From the NCBI GenBank assembly GCA_963836015.1, contig CAWIIF010000011.1:62001-126000 (forward strand): a stretch of DNA of 64,000 bases, given 5' to 3'. A program made the translations under genes and the position numbers. Positions 16,938 to 25,526 of the stretch are shown in pieces. Below the pieces are notes generated by a model. It made no database searches, was not told where the DNA came from, and worked only from the letters and a program-made list of their open reading frames with translations. The first letter of the stretch is position 1. Each line of letters starts with the position of its first letter. The stretch comes from CAWCDJ01 sp963836015. Its GTDB lineage: Bacteria; Acidobacteriota; Terriglobia; Bryobacterales; Bryobacteraceae.

Positions 16938-17456
16938 ATGAACGCCGAGCTCATTCCAGCCAACGCCGAGCTCACGCAGGCCGCGCCGACGCGGCTGCCC
17001 CCGGTTCCCTGGCGAGACCCTCACACGGTCTCGCCGGCCAAACTGAGGGAGTACATACGGGGCCTCGAAGAGGCATGCGAGCAGAATCCGCGCTCGGCGG
17101 ACCTGCGGACATGCCTCGGCATGGCCCACGCGATGAACTTCGACGTCTATAAATCCATGGACGCACTCGAAGCGGCAGTTCAACTCGAGCCGGACAACTT
17201 CTTCGCACAGCTCAAGTACGCCGAGCTGCACTACCGGTTGCGAGCCCTGATCCGTGCCGAGGAGGAGACCCTCAAGGCCTCCGAGCTGGCCGGCAACGGG
17301 TGGGAGCTCTCGCTCGCCCGCAAGCAGCTTCTCGAAATCCGCAGGCTGATGCGCGAAGGGTCGCAAAAGCCCGAGTGGACCAAGCCCTTGACCACTCCGG
17401 CCCTCTGGCTGGCGGCCATGACCACGATTCTGTGCCTGGCGGTGTATTTCAAATGA
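16938..17456 (+). CDS. TPR-like protein with C-terminal membrane anchor
   Basis: A 172-residue protein that starts at ATG 16938, one base after the amt stop (an in-frame GTG at 16926 is an alternative). Residues 45-145 form helical repeats of tetratricopeptide type (for example LEEACEQNPRSADLRTCLGM and MDALEAAVQLEPDNFFAQLK). Residues 153-171 are a hydrophobic anchor (ALWLAAMTTILCLAVYFK). The TPR part would sit in the cytoplasm, where PII and the Amt tail also are. The function is unknown; it may be a scaffold for the transporter complex. Confidence 0.65.
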   Translation: MNAELIPANAELTQAAPTRLPPVPWRDPHTVSPAKLREYIRGLEEACEQNPRSADLRTCLGMAHAMNFDVYKSMDALEAAVQLEPDNFFAQLKYAELHYRLRALIRAEEETLKASELAGNGWELSLARKQLLEIRRLMREGSQKPEWTKPLTTPALWLAAMTTILCLAVYFK

Positions 17457-17599
17457 TGATCTGGAAGTGGAGCTATTTCGCCGGCGCCGCGATTCTGGCG
17501 TCGTACTTTTTGTTAACGAACGGCGCACCTCCGCTGGCCGTGCTGGCCGGGCTGGGCGGGGCGGCGCTCTTTATGAGACGCACCAAGCGCGCCACGTAA
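17453..17599 (+). CDS. Tiny membrane protein (48 aa)
   Basis: A 48-codon gene whose ATG overlaps the previous stop as ATGA, a strong sign that it is translated. It encodes MMIWKWSYFAGAAILASYFL, a short Gly/Pro turn, a second hydrophobic stretch and the basic end RRTKRAT, so one or two membrane helices with a cytoplasmic basic tail. No family recognised. It is the third very small membrane protein of this locus. Confidence 0.6.
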   Translation: MMIWKWSYFAGAAILASYFLLTNGAPPLAVLAGLGGAALFMRRTKRAT

Positions 17600-17612
17600 A
17601 AACCGGGTCCTC

Positions 17613-18851
17613 ATGCCATTGACGGTTTCGCCATCGCTTCTGGTGTTCTTCGGGTCCGGGGGAGCGGCCAAAATCCCTCTCTCGATGCTGCTGGTGTTCG
17701 TTTCCGCCAAGCTCATGGCGGAGCTGGCCGAACGTGTGGGACAGCCAGGGATCGTTGGAGAGATCCTGGCGGGAGTACTGATCGGCCCCAGCGTATTGGG
17801 TTGGCTCGCGCCCAACGAGTTCCTGAGCGCCCTCTCGGATCTCGGGGCGATGTTCCTGCTGTTCCGGGTCGGGCTGGAAGTGAAATCGTCGGAGCTGCTG
17901 AAAGTCGGCGGGACGGCGACGCTGGTGGCCTGCTCGGGCGTATTCGTCCCCTTCGTGATGGGTACCGGCCTCATGCTGCTGTGGGGCGCGGGGTCTCACG
18001 AGTCGATTTTCGTGGGCGCCGCGATGGTGGCCACCAGCGTCGGGATCACGGCGCAGGTGCTCTCGGCGAAGGGCCTGCTGCATGAAATCTCGAGCAAGAT
18101 CATCCTGGCGGCGGCGGTAATCGACGATGTGCTGGGGTTGCTGGTGCTGGCAGTGGTCAGCAGCCTGGCCCATGGCAAGCTGGACGTGCTCGAGCTCTCG
18201 CTCACGGCCCTGAGCGCGGTGGCCTTTACGGTGATCGTCGCCAAGTGGGGGACCCACACGATGAAGCGGGTGGTGCCTCACGTGGATACCAAGCTGCGGG
18301 TGGCGGAGTCGCGATTCGTGATGTCCATCAGCCTGCTGTTCGCGCTGGCTCTTCTGGCTGTCTATACGGGTGTCGCTGCCATCGTGGGGGCATTTCTCGC
18401 GGGCCTGGCGCTCGGCGAGAGCAGCGGGCAGCGGGAGCGCGACCTGGCACACGGAGTCACAGAGCTGCTGGTGCCTTTCTTTCTGGTGGGGGTCGGGCTG
18501 CACGTCGATCTTTCGGCGTTTTCGCACGCTTCGACAGCCTTCCTGGCTCTGGCGATCCTGGCAGCGGCGGTGGTCTCGAAGTTCATCGGGTGCGGTCTCG
18601 GCGCGGCCGGCCTGGGAAAGAAAGAAGCGCTGCGAGTGGGTGTAGGGATGATTCCGAGAGGCGAAGTGGGGATGGTGGTCGCCCAGATCGGCCTCGGTTT
18701 CGGGATTCTGTCGCAATCCAGCTACGGAGTCGTTGTGTTCATGTCGGTGGCCACCACGCTAGTCGCTCCTCCTTTGATCAAGATCGCCTACCGGGGTCTG
18801 ACAGGGGCGGAGGGAACAGAGATGGAAGAAGAATTTCTCCCCCTGAGATAA
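17613..18851 (+). CDS. Cation/proton antiporter, CPA2 family
   Basis: This 412-residue transporter has about 12-13 hydrophobic segments. Blocks typical of CPA2 (Kef/NapA-like) exchangers are GEILAGVLIGPSVLGWL near 45-65, FRVGLEVKSSELLK, the ion-binding acidic pair in AAAVIDDVLGLLVLA, and GMIPRGEVGMVVAQIGLGFG near the C-terminus. It lacks a C-terminal RCK/TrkA-N domain, so it is the short form. The gene starts 13 bp after the tiny membrane gene and continues the same transcription direction. Na+ or K+ as partner ion cannot be decided from sequence. Confidence 0.88.
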   Translation: MPLTVSPSLLVFFGSGGAAKIPLSMLLVFVSAKLMAELAERVGQPGIVGEILAGVLIGPSVLGWLAPNEFLSALSDLGAMFLLFRVGLEVKSSELLKVGGTATLVACSGVFVPFVMGTGLMLLWGAGSHESIFVGAAMVATSVGITAQVLSAKGLLHEISSKIILAAAVIDDVLGLLVLAVVSSLAHGKLDVLELSLTALSAVAFTVIVAKWGTHTMKRVVPHVDTKLRVAESRFVMSISLLFALALLAVYTGVAAIVGAFLAGLALGESSGQRERDLAHGVTELLVPFFLVGVGLHVDLSAFSHASTAFLALAILAAAVVSKFIGCGLGAAGLGKKEALRVGVGMIPRGEVGMVVAQIGLGFGILSQSSYGVVVFMSVATTLVAPPLIKIAYRGLTGAEGTEMEEEFLPLR

Positions 18852-18857
18852 GCGCTA

Positions 18858-19061
18858 ATGAGAGATACATTCTACGATGCCAACCCGCCGCACGGCGAAA
18901 AGGGCGGCTTCCGCAAGGTGACTGTGACCCTTCCTCCGGAGTTGTACGAACGCCTCATTCGCGAGTCCGCGCGCCGGAAAATCGCGGGCGAGCCCAATCA
19001 ACTGGTTTCCGCCTTGTTGCGAGAAGCCGTGACGCAGTATCTCGAACAGAAGATGAGCTGA
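18858..19061 (+). CDS. Small ribbon-helix-helix-like protein (67 aa)
   Basis: The segment FRKVTVTLPPELYERLIRES followed by two helices (PNQLVSALLREAVTQYLEQK) has the beta-strand/helix/helix pattern of MetJ/Arc (RHH) DNA-binding proteins such as antitoxins and copy-number regulators. It starts 6 bp after the antiporter stop. No toxin gene accompanies it, so an antitoxin role is unlikely; a small transcription regulator is the better guess. Confidence 0.6.
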   Translation: MRDTFYDANPPHGEKGGFRKVTVTLPPELYERLIRESARRKIAGEPNQLVSALLREAVTQYLEQKMS

Positions 19062-19209
19062 CCGGGCCGAACAAGGGGGGCGCGAAGAGACCCGGTCCAT
19101 GAATCCGGCGCCGGATATTCGTGCCTTCCCGGGGCCGGGCGGCTTGCCGTATCCCGGCGCAAAATGGCGTTATACTACACCTTACCGTTACGCTGGCGAG
19201 GGGATCCCC

Positions 19210-20220
19210 ATGGGCGCGGCTCAAGCTACGACTCCGCACAAAAAGAAAAACTCGGGCGAACAGGCGGAACTGGCGCGGAAGTGTCTGTACTATATGGCAC
19301 TGATGCGCGAGGTGGAAGACCGCATCGAGCGTAAGCTGTATCGCCAGGGCAAAATTCTGGGGGGCGTGTACGTAGGCCGCGGGCAGGAGGCGATTCCGGT
19401 GGGGACAGCGCTGCTGTCCGGCCCGGACGATGTGTTGCTGCCTTCGCACCGCGACATGGCGGTTCTCTTCATCCGCGGCGTGCCGCTGAACCGGATCTTC
19501 GCCCAGTACATGGGGCGGGTGGACGGGCTGACGCGGGGGCGCGACGGCAACATGCACATGGGCGATCTCAGCCTGGGGATCGTTTCGATCATCAGCGCGC
19601 TGGCCGCCACGGTTCCGGTAGCCGCGGGGGTGGCGATGGCCCTGCGATACCTGGGACGAGACGGCGTCGCGTTTTCATACTTCGGCGACGGCGCTACCAG
19701 CCGCGGCGACTGGCACGAAGGGGTCAACCTGGCCACCGTCCAGAAATCGCCCGTGATCTTCGTCTGCAACAACAATCAGTACGCGTACTCCACGCCTCTG
19801 GCCGGGCAGATGGCCTGCGCGAATGTAGCCGATCGGGCGGCCGCCTACAGCATGCCGGCCGAGATCGTGGACGGCAACGACGTGCTGGCGGTTCATGCCG
19901 CCACGCGGCGCGCCCTGGCCCACGCCCGCGGCGGCAAAGGTCCATACCTTCTGGAGTGCAAGACTTTCCGCATGACGGGGCATTCAGCGCACGATGGCGC
20001 CCATTACGTCCCCAAGGAACTGTTCGAGCAGTGGGAGAAGCAGGACCCCATCAAGCGCCTGGAGGCCAAAATGATCGCCAAGGGCTGGGCCGACCAGGCG
20101 GCTATCGACGCGGTCCACGCGGGCATCCGCAAGGAAGTGGACGAGGCCGTCGCCTGGGCTGAAAAGAGCCCGTACCCCGACCCCGCCACGCTCCTCGACG
20201 GCGTTTACGAGAACCGCTAA
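19210..20220 (+). CDS. pdhA: 2-oxoacid (pyruvate/acetoin) dehydrogenase E1 component, alpha subunit
   Basis: This 336-residue ThDP-dependent subunit decarboxylates a 2-oxoacid and reductively acylates the lipoyl E2. The ThDP motif is visible as GDGATSRGDWHEGVNLA...NNNQYAYS, the phosphorylation-loop region as MTGHSAHDGAHYV, and the HRDM/GRGQEAIPVG blocks are in order. ATG 19210 is chosen because GAGGGG precedes it at proper spacing; the frame is open back to 19099 but that part has promoter-like TATACT (19171-19176). It is paired with the beta subunit 3 bp downstream. No E2 or E3 gene is in the window, so the substrate (pyruvate, acetoin or branched-chain acid) is open. Confidence 0.88.
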   Translation: MGAAQATTPHKKKNSGEQAELARKCLYYMALMREVEDRIERKLYRQGKILGGVYVGRGQEAIPVGTALLSGPDDVLLPSHRDMAVLFIRGVPLNRIFAQYMGRVDGLTRGRDGNMHMGDLSLGIVSIISALAATVPVAAGVAMALRYLGRDGVAFSYFGDGATSRGDWHEGVNLATVQKSPVIFVCNNNQYAYSTPLAGQMACANVADRAAAYSMPAEIVDGNDVLAVHAATRRALAHARGGKGPYLLECKTFRMTGHSAHDGAHYVPKELFEQWEKQDPIKRLEAKMIAKGWADQAAIDAVHAGIRKEVDEAVAWAEKSPYPDPATLLDGVYENR

Positions 20221-20223
20221 CCG

Positions 20224-21195
20224 ATGCCCACCACTTATCTCGAAGCAATCCGGGAAGGTCTCTGGGAAGAGATGGAGCGCGACCCGAATGTCTTCCTGCT
20301 GGGAGAAGATATCGGGGTGTATGGCGGCGCGTTCAAGGTGACCGCGGGGTTCATCGAGCATTTCGGCGAGAAGCGGGTGGTGGACACTCCGATTTCGGAG
20401 GCCGCGATCGTAGGCGCGGCCATCGGCGCTTCGTTCATGGGCCTGCGCCCGGTGGCCGAAATGCAGTTCTCCGATTTCATCACCTGCGGCTTCGACCAGA
20501 TCGTCAACTTTGCCGCCAAGTGCCGCTACCGCTGGGACGCGCCGGTGCCGATCGTGATCCGCGCCCCTTCCGGCGGCGGCGTCCACGGCGGCCCGTTCCA
20601 TTCGCAGAACCCGGAGATGTGGTTCGTCAAGACTCCAGGCCTCAAAGTGGTTGCGCCCTCGACGGCCTACGACGCCAAGGGGTTGATCAAATCGTCGATC
20701 CGCGACAACGACCCGGTCATCTTCTTCGAGCATAAAGGCCTCTATCGCCGCATCAAGGAAGACCTGCCGGCGGAGGAGTTCACGGTGCCGATCGGCAAGG
20801 CCAAGGTCGTTCGCGAGGGCCGCGACCTGACCATCGTGACCTACGGCGCGATGGTCTGGGTGGCGCTCGAGGCGGCCGATCAGCTTGCCGAAGACGGCGC
20901 TTCGGTGGAAGTCGTGGATTTGCGGACCCTCCTGCCGCTCGACCGCGAGACGGTCTGCGAGAGCGTCAAGAAGACTTCCAAAGTACTGCTGCTGCACGAA
21001 GACACGCGCACGGCTGGAATGGCCGGCGAGCTGGCCATCAGCATCACGGAGAGCGTATTCGAGTACCTGGACGGCCCGGTGGTGCGGGTCACGGCGCCGG
21101 ACACCCCCGTGCCGTTTAGCCCTACGCTCGAAGAGGCGTTTCTGCCCAATGTGGACAAAGTGCTGGAAAAGGCTCGCTGGCTGTATCGTTATTAG
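20224..21195 (+). CDS. pdhB: 2-oxoacid (pyruvate/acetoin) dehydrogenase E1 component, beta subunit
   Basis: A 323-residue partner of the preceding alpha subunit; together they form the alpha2beta2 E1. Standard blocks are GEDIGVYGGAFKVTAGF, DTPISEAAIVGAAIG, RAPSGGGVHGGPFHSQNPE, LRTLLPLD and HEDTRTAGMAGE. The length is typical (320-340). The 3-bp spacing to pdhA implies coupled expression. The 3' end overlaps the start region of the exported protein gene that follows in another frame. Confidence 0.9.
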   Translation: MPTTYLEAIREGLWEEMERDPNVFLLGEDIGVYGGAFKVTAGFIEHFGEKRVVDTPISEAAIVGAAIGASFMGLRPVAEMQFSDFITCGFDQIVNFAAKCRYRWDAPVPIVIRAPSGGGVHGGPFHSQNPEMWFVKTPGLKVVAPSTAYDAKGLIKSSIRDNDPVIFFEHKGLYRRIKEDLPAEEFTVPIGKAKVVREGRDLTIVTYGAMVWVALEAADQLAEDGASVEVVDLRTLLPLDRETVCESVKKTSKVLLLHEDTRTAGMAGELAISITESVFEYLDGPVVRVTAPDTPVPFSPTLEEAFLPNVDKVLEKARWLYRY

Positions 21196-21856
21196 CAGCG
21201 GCCTGGCGGGGGCTGCCTCGCCGGACTACCGGGTGGGGACCGCCGATGCCGGACGCGTAAAAGCGGTGGTGTTGGAAGACCGGCAGGGCAACCGCGCGGT
21301 CATCGCGGATGCCCGGTTCACGGTCACGCTGGCGGCAGCCGATTGGATCGCGGCCCAACTTCTGAAAAGCTACCCCCTCAATCGTGCCGGGATTCTGCTG
21401 CACTCCGCCGCTTCCGGCGAGGCTGCGCCCGCCGATGCCGTCACCGCCATCGCTGCGGCGCTGGGCGATCTCGAGCCGGCGCGTGTGTACTTCAACGGGT
21501 CCATCGTTTCCATCACTACGCCCGAGGGGCAATGCCGCGTGGTCTTCTTTCCGGTCTCCGCCACCGGCTGTGCGGGGGGCGAGACGGTAAGGCCTCCGAT
21601 TCGCGCCGCGTTCCAGGTGGCCGAGCCGTCGCACGGCCTCCAACGGCGCAACCAGGCGCCCCCGGTCTATCCGGTGCAGGCAATCGCCTTCGGCAAACAG
21701 GTGGCCATCCTGGCTCTGGGCGGAGACGCGCCGGCCGCGCGCTTCGCCGCCAAGGGGCTGATCGTCCTGCCCGCATGCAATGACAATACGCCGTTTTCCG
21801 CGGACTCGATAGTTACCACCGCGATCCGGCAGGTGCTGACGCGCGCCGGGAGATAG
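21149..21856 (+). CDS. Exported protein resembling the neutral ceramidase N-terminal domain
   Basis: The frame encodes 235 residues from ATG 21149, which lies inside the end of pdhB. The N-terminus MWTKCWKRLAGCIVISSG looks like a signal peptide ending near AGAAS. The next part (YRVGTADAGRVKAVVLEDRQ, then ARFTV and a helix, then GILLHSAASG) follows the pattern of the neutral/alkaline ceramidase N-terminal domain, in which NASHTHSGP would carry the zinc histidine; here this reads LHSAASG, so the metal site is degraded. The protein is also far shorter than ceramidases (~650). It could be a remnant or a non-catalytic relative. The start is uncertain. Confidence 0.5.
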   Translation: MWTKCWKRLAGCIVISSGLAGAASPDYRVGTADAGRVKAVVLEDRQGNRAVIADARFTVTLAAADWIAAQLLKSYPLNRAGILLHSAASGEAAPADAVTAIAAALGDLEPARVYFNGSIVSITTPEGQCRVVFFPVSATGCAGGETVRPPIRAAFQVAEPSHGLQRRNQAPPVYPVQAIAFGKQVAILALGGDAPAARFAAKGLIVLPACNDNTPFSADSIVTTAIRQVLTRAGR

Positions 21857-21892
21857 CCGGGACTTTCCCACTACGCGTAACTTTCCGCACAG

Positions 21893-21921
21893 TTGTTATC
21901 CAGGTGTCATCTATTTTTATA
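21893..21921 (+). promoter_or_regulatory. Weak promoter candidate for the TonB-type receptor
   Basis: TTGTTA (21893-21898) and TTTATA (21916-21921) are separated by 17 bp in the only AT-rich part of this gap. The match is partial, so the site is tentative. Confidence 0.3.
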
Positions 21922-21957
21922 AGTTGCATGTTACTCTTCCGTGAGCCTCTGGCAATT

Positions 21958-21967
21958 GTGATATCAC
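21958..21967 (+). promoter_or_regulatory. GTGATATCAC palindrome before the receptor start
   Basis: A perfect 10-bp palindrome directly abuts the ribosome-binding sequence GGTGGG (21968-21973) of the receptor gene, where a bound protein or a fold could block translation or transcription. It shares its GATATC core with the dyads in front of glnB. Confidence 0.35.
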
Positions 21968-21977
21968 GGTGGGAAAA

Positions 21978-24900
21978 ATGAAAAACTCGTTACACTTGGT
22001 GTGTCTCTTCGTGTTTGTTTTGCTCCCCATGCGCGCCCAGTCGACGTTCGGCGCGATCGTGGGTAACATCAAGGACAGCTCCGCATCGATGATCGGCGGA
22101 GCGTCCGTCAAGGTCACCAACACGGGCGAGAATGCGACCGTTCAGGTCGTGAGCGCCGGCAACGGCAACTATGAGGCGCTCAATCTCAAGCCGGGAACTT
22201 ATACGGTCACGATTTCCCATCCCGGTTTTCAAGTCAAGACCTTCAGTGACGTTCAATTGCTCGCGCGGCAAACCGTTCGCGTCGATGCCACACTCGACGT
22301 GGGCGCCGTGGAGCAGGCCGTAACGGTGGAGGCGCAAGCCGGTGTGATCGCATCGGAGACCAGCACCGTAGCCTCCAGTTACGGGAGCGAGCGCATCCTC
22401 AGCCTGCCGACTAACCTGCGCGCCTCCACCAGCACCAGTCCTTACTACACGATTACGACGCTGCCCGGAGTGCAGTCGGACGACGGCGGCCTGCTGACGA
22501 TCCAGGGCGCGCTGCCCAACCAGTCCGAATCGACCATCGACGGCATCTCGGCGCAGAGCGTGCGGCAGAACGCTCCGCTGCGCGAAATCTTCCCATCGGT
22601 GGAGAACATCGCGGAAATGAAGGTTCAGGGCGTGGGAAACAACGCCGAATACGGCGCCGCCGGAGACATCACGACCATCACCAAAAGCGGAACCACCGCC
22701 TACCACGGGACGGGCGCATGGTATTACCAGAATGCCGCGCTCGACGCCACGTCTTACGGCTCCGTCACCAAGCCGGAAAAGGAAGTGAACAACTTCAGCT
22801 TCTCGGCCGGCGGACCGGTGTGGCTTCCCAAGGTCTACAAAGGCAAGAACAAGACATTCTTCTTTTCCGATTACGAGGAACTGCGCTACCCGCGCACCAG
22901 CACGATTCAGAACTTCGTTCCCACAGCGGCCATGAGACAGGGCGATTTTTCGAACGAGCCCGGCTCGCTGCTCGACCCCACCACCGGCGCCCCCTTCCCG
23001 AACCGGACGGTCCCGCAAAATCGCATCAGCCCGATCGCACAGGCGCTGCTTTCCAAGTTCTGGCCCGATCCCAATGCCGGCAGCACCACTGTGTCGCACG
23101 ACGCGAACTACATCACCAACTCCGCTTCCGATATCCAATCCCGGCAGTTCGATGTCAGGGGAGATCACTACATCAACTCGAAGCAGTCGGTGTTCGCGCG
23201 CTTCAGTTGGAAGAACGCCACCTCGCTCGGCCCCAATGACCTGCTCCAGCCGACCACCGATAACTTCCAGCACGAGCGGTCGCTGGTGGTGTCGCACAAT
23301 TACTCCATCAACGCCCGGGTTCAGAACGAATTCCGGCTCGGCTACACGGCCGACAACCCCGGCAGCAACTTCGGGTTCGACGGCAAGGCGTTCGAGAAAT
23401 CGCTAGGCTTCGTGGGGCTTCCGAATACGCCTTACAACGGCTTGCCCGATATCTCGTTCACCAACCTCACCGGCATGGGAGTGGGACGCGTGCAGGGCGA
23501 TGACTTGTACCGTACTCTCCAATTGAACAACAACACCACCTGGATCCTGGGGCGGCACAGCGTGAAGTTCGGATTCGACCTGCGTTTCTTGCGTACGCGC
23601 ACCGCGCTGGGCTTCATCGGCGCCGATAACTTCGGAAATTTCGACTTCAACGGCGCCTTCACCAAGAACGAATTTGCGGACTTCCTGCTCGGGCTTCCCG
23701 ACACCACGTCGTACGGTGCGGTGCAGCAGGATAACGACGGACGCTCGCGCCAGTATCACGCTTACATCCAGGACAGTTTTCGGGCAAGTCCCAAGCTCAC
23801 GCTCGAGTATGGCATCCGGTGGGACTGGCAGCCCCCGTTTCAGGACCAGGCCGGCAATATTGGCAACTTCGACCGCAACATCCCGCGCACCGGCGCCGTG
23901 ATATACCCCTCCAGCCCGCAGGCCGCGCAACTGCTGGCCCCCGGCCTGGAACTCGCGGTTAACGCGTGTCCCGGAACGCCCAACCTTCCGGCCCCGGGTC
24001 CGGGGCTGCCCGGCGTTCCCTGCACGCCGTTCCTGACAGCGCAGCAGGCGGGACTTCCGGAAGGTTTGCGCAACGACTACAAGTACAACTTCGTGCCGCG
24101 GTTCGGTTTCGCATACCGGCCATTTGCCGATGCCAACACGGTGATCCGCGGCGGGTTCGGCATGTTCACCGCCCCGGTGCTGGGCGCGGTGTTCTACTCG
24201 CTGACCGGCACGTCCGGCACCGACGTCCGCATCTTCAACAACATCGGCACCAACGGCCAGCCGCTGTTCGCGTGGCCCAATACGCACACCGGCGGCAGCG
24301 GCGTCTCCACCAGCGATTACGGCAACGCCTACTTCGGCACCGCCAACTCCATCGATTTCAAGAACCCGCAGATGTACCAGTGGGATCTCTCGATCGACCG
24401 CAACATCGGCTTCGATACGGCGCTACGGGTCTCCTACATCGGCGAGCACTCGGTTCACCTGGGCTACGCCCCGAACCTGAACCAGTCGTACTACTCGACG
24501 ACACCCTACGCGCTGCAGCCGCTCACCGACCGGCCGTTCCCCTACTGGTTCCGCATCGAGAGCCGCGATTCGGGCGGCTCGGCATCGTACAACGCTCTAC
24601 AGATCGAGGTGAACCACCGCTATCGGAACGGCCTGACCTTCACCGGCGCTTACACCTGGGCGAAGAATCTGAACGATATCGGCGGGCCGAACCCCACCTC
24701 CATCGCCGGCGAGACCGGCAACGGCCGCATCATGGATTCGCTCAACCGCGCCGAGAACTGGGGCAACGACTACGCCACCCGCCGGAACCGCTTCATCAGC
24801 ACGGCGGTCTACGAACTCCCCTTCGGCAAAGGCCGCACGTTCTTGAATCACTCGGGCCGGCTGACGGACGCCGTACTGGGCGGCTGGCGCCTGAGCACGA

Positions 24901-25409
24901 TCCTGCTGCTGCAGAGCGGGCCGTTCCTGACGCCCTATTTCAGCGGAGGCGATCCTTCCGGAACGGGCTCCGGCCTGTACCGCACGCAACGGCCGGACGC
25001 GATCGCTTCGGGCGCGGTCGCCGATCAGAACCGCAACCAGTGGCTGGACCGGAACGCGTTCATCTGTCCGGGACGACTGCCCGGCGCCGCCAACCAGTTC
25101 GATTGCGCGATCGGCATCAACCCGGCCACCGATCCCAACCCGATCGGCCGCTTCGGTAACGGCGGACTCGGCATCTTCGAAGGTCCCGGCACGGTCAACC
25201 TGTCGATGGGCTTCGGCAAGGAATTTTCCATCGCCGAGCGCGCCCGGGTGAAGGTGGAGGGCACCTTCACCAACCTTCCCAACCACACCAACCTGGCGGA
25301 TCCGCGGCTCAGCATTACCAACAGCGCGTTCGGGCAGATCACCTCGGAGCGTTCGTCCGAATTCGGCGGGCACCGCACGGGCCAGGTGGGCGTTCGCGTG
25401 GAATTTTAG
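21978..25409 (+). CDS. TonB-dependent receptor, Oar-like, with carboxypeptidase-regulatory-like domain
   Basis: This 1143-residue outer-membrane protein starts with a signal peptide (1-20). A carboxypeptidase D-type beta-sandwich follows (about 25-105; GASVKVTNTGEN, LKPGTYTVTISHPGF), then a plug domain (about 120-235) and a long beta-barrel that ends VGVRVEF with a terminal Phe. This is the large receptor family strongly expanded in Acidobacteriota, usually linked to uptake of plant-type glycans or peptides. No recognisable TonB box is seen after the signal peptide. ATG 21978 is used, with GGTGGG ahead; GTG 21969 is possible. The partner SusD-like gene is absent. Confidence 0.88.
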   Translation: MKNSLHLVCLFVFVLLPMRAQSTFGAIVGNIKDSSASMIGGASVKVTNTGENATVQVVSAGNGNYEALNLKPGTYTVTISHPGFQVKTFSDVQLLARQTVRVDATLDVGAVEQAVTVEAQAGVIASETSTVASSYGSERILSLPTNLRASTSTSPYYTITTLPGVQSDDGGLLTIQGALPNQSESTIDGISAQSVRQNAPLREIFPSVENIAEMKVQGVGNNAEYGAAGDITTITKSGTTAYHGTGAWYYQNAALDATSYGSVTKPEKEVNNFSFSAGGPVWLPKVYKGKNKTFFFSDYEELRYPRTSTIQNFVPTAAMRQGDFSNEPGSLLDPTTGAPFPNRTVPQNRISPIAQALLSKFWPDPNAGSTTVSHDANYITNSASDIQSRQFDVRGDHYINSKQSVFARFSWKNATSLGPNDLLQPTTDNFQHERSLVVSHNYSINARVQNEFRLGYTADNPGSNFGFDGKAFEKSLGFVGLPNTPYNGLPDISFTNLTGMGVGRVQGDDLYRTLQLNNNTTWILGRHSVKFGFDLRFLRTRTALGFIGADNFGNFDFNGAFTKNEFADFLLGLPDTTSYGAVQQDNDGRSRQYHAYIQDSFRASPKLTLEYGIRWDWQPPFQDQAGNIGNFDRNIPRTGAVIYPSSPQAAQLLAPGLELAVNACPGTPNLPAPGPGLPGVPCTPFLTAQQAGLPEGLRNDYKYNFVPRFGFAYRPFADANTVIRGGFGMFTAPVLGAVFYSLTGTSGTDVRIFNNIGTNGQPLFAWPNTHTGGSGVSTSDYGNAYFGTANSIDFKNPQMYQWDLSIDRNIGFDTALRVSYIGEHSVHLGYAPNLNQSYYSTTPYALQPLTDRPFPYWFRIESRDSGGSASYNALQIEVNHRYRNGLTFTGAYTWAKNLNDIGGPNPTSIAGETGNGRIMDSLNRAENWGNDYATRRNRFISTAVYELPFGKGRTFLNHSGRLTDAVLGGWRLSTILLLQSGPFLTPYFSGGDPSGTGSGLYRTQRPDAIASGAVADQNRNQWLDRNAFICPGRLPGAANQFDCAIGINPATDPNPIGRFGNGGLGIFEGPGTVNLSMGFGKEFSIAERARVKVEGTFTNLPNHTNLADPRLSITNSAFGQITSERSSEFGGHRTGQVGVRVEF

Positions 25410-25526
25410 TCTTTGGGGCTCAATCGTACGCAGCATTCTCAACGCTTGCGGGCATTGGAAGAGTTCTTGCTCCAGGAGAAGTCGGAAACTGGAGAGTTTC
25501 CGACTTTACTGCCGCAAGGAGGACAC

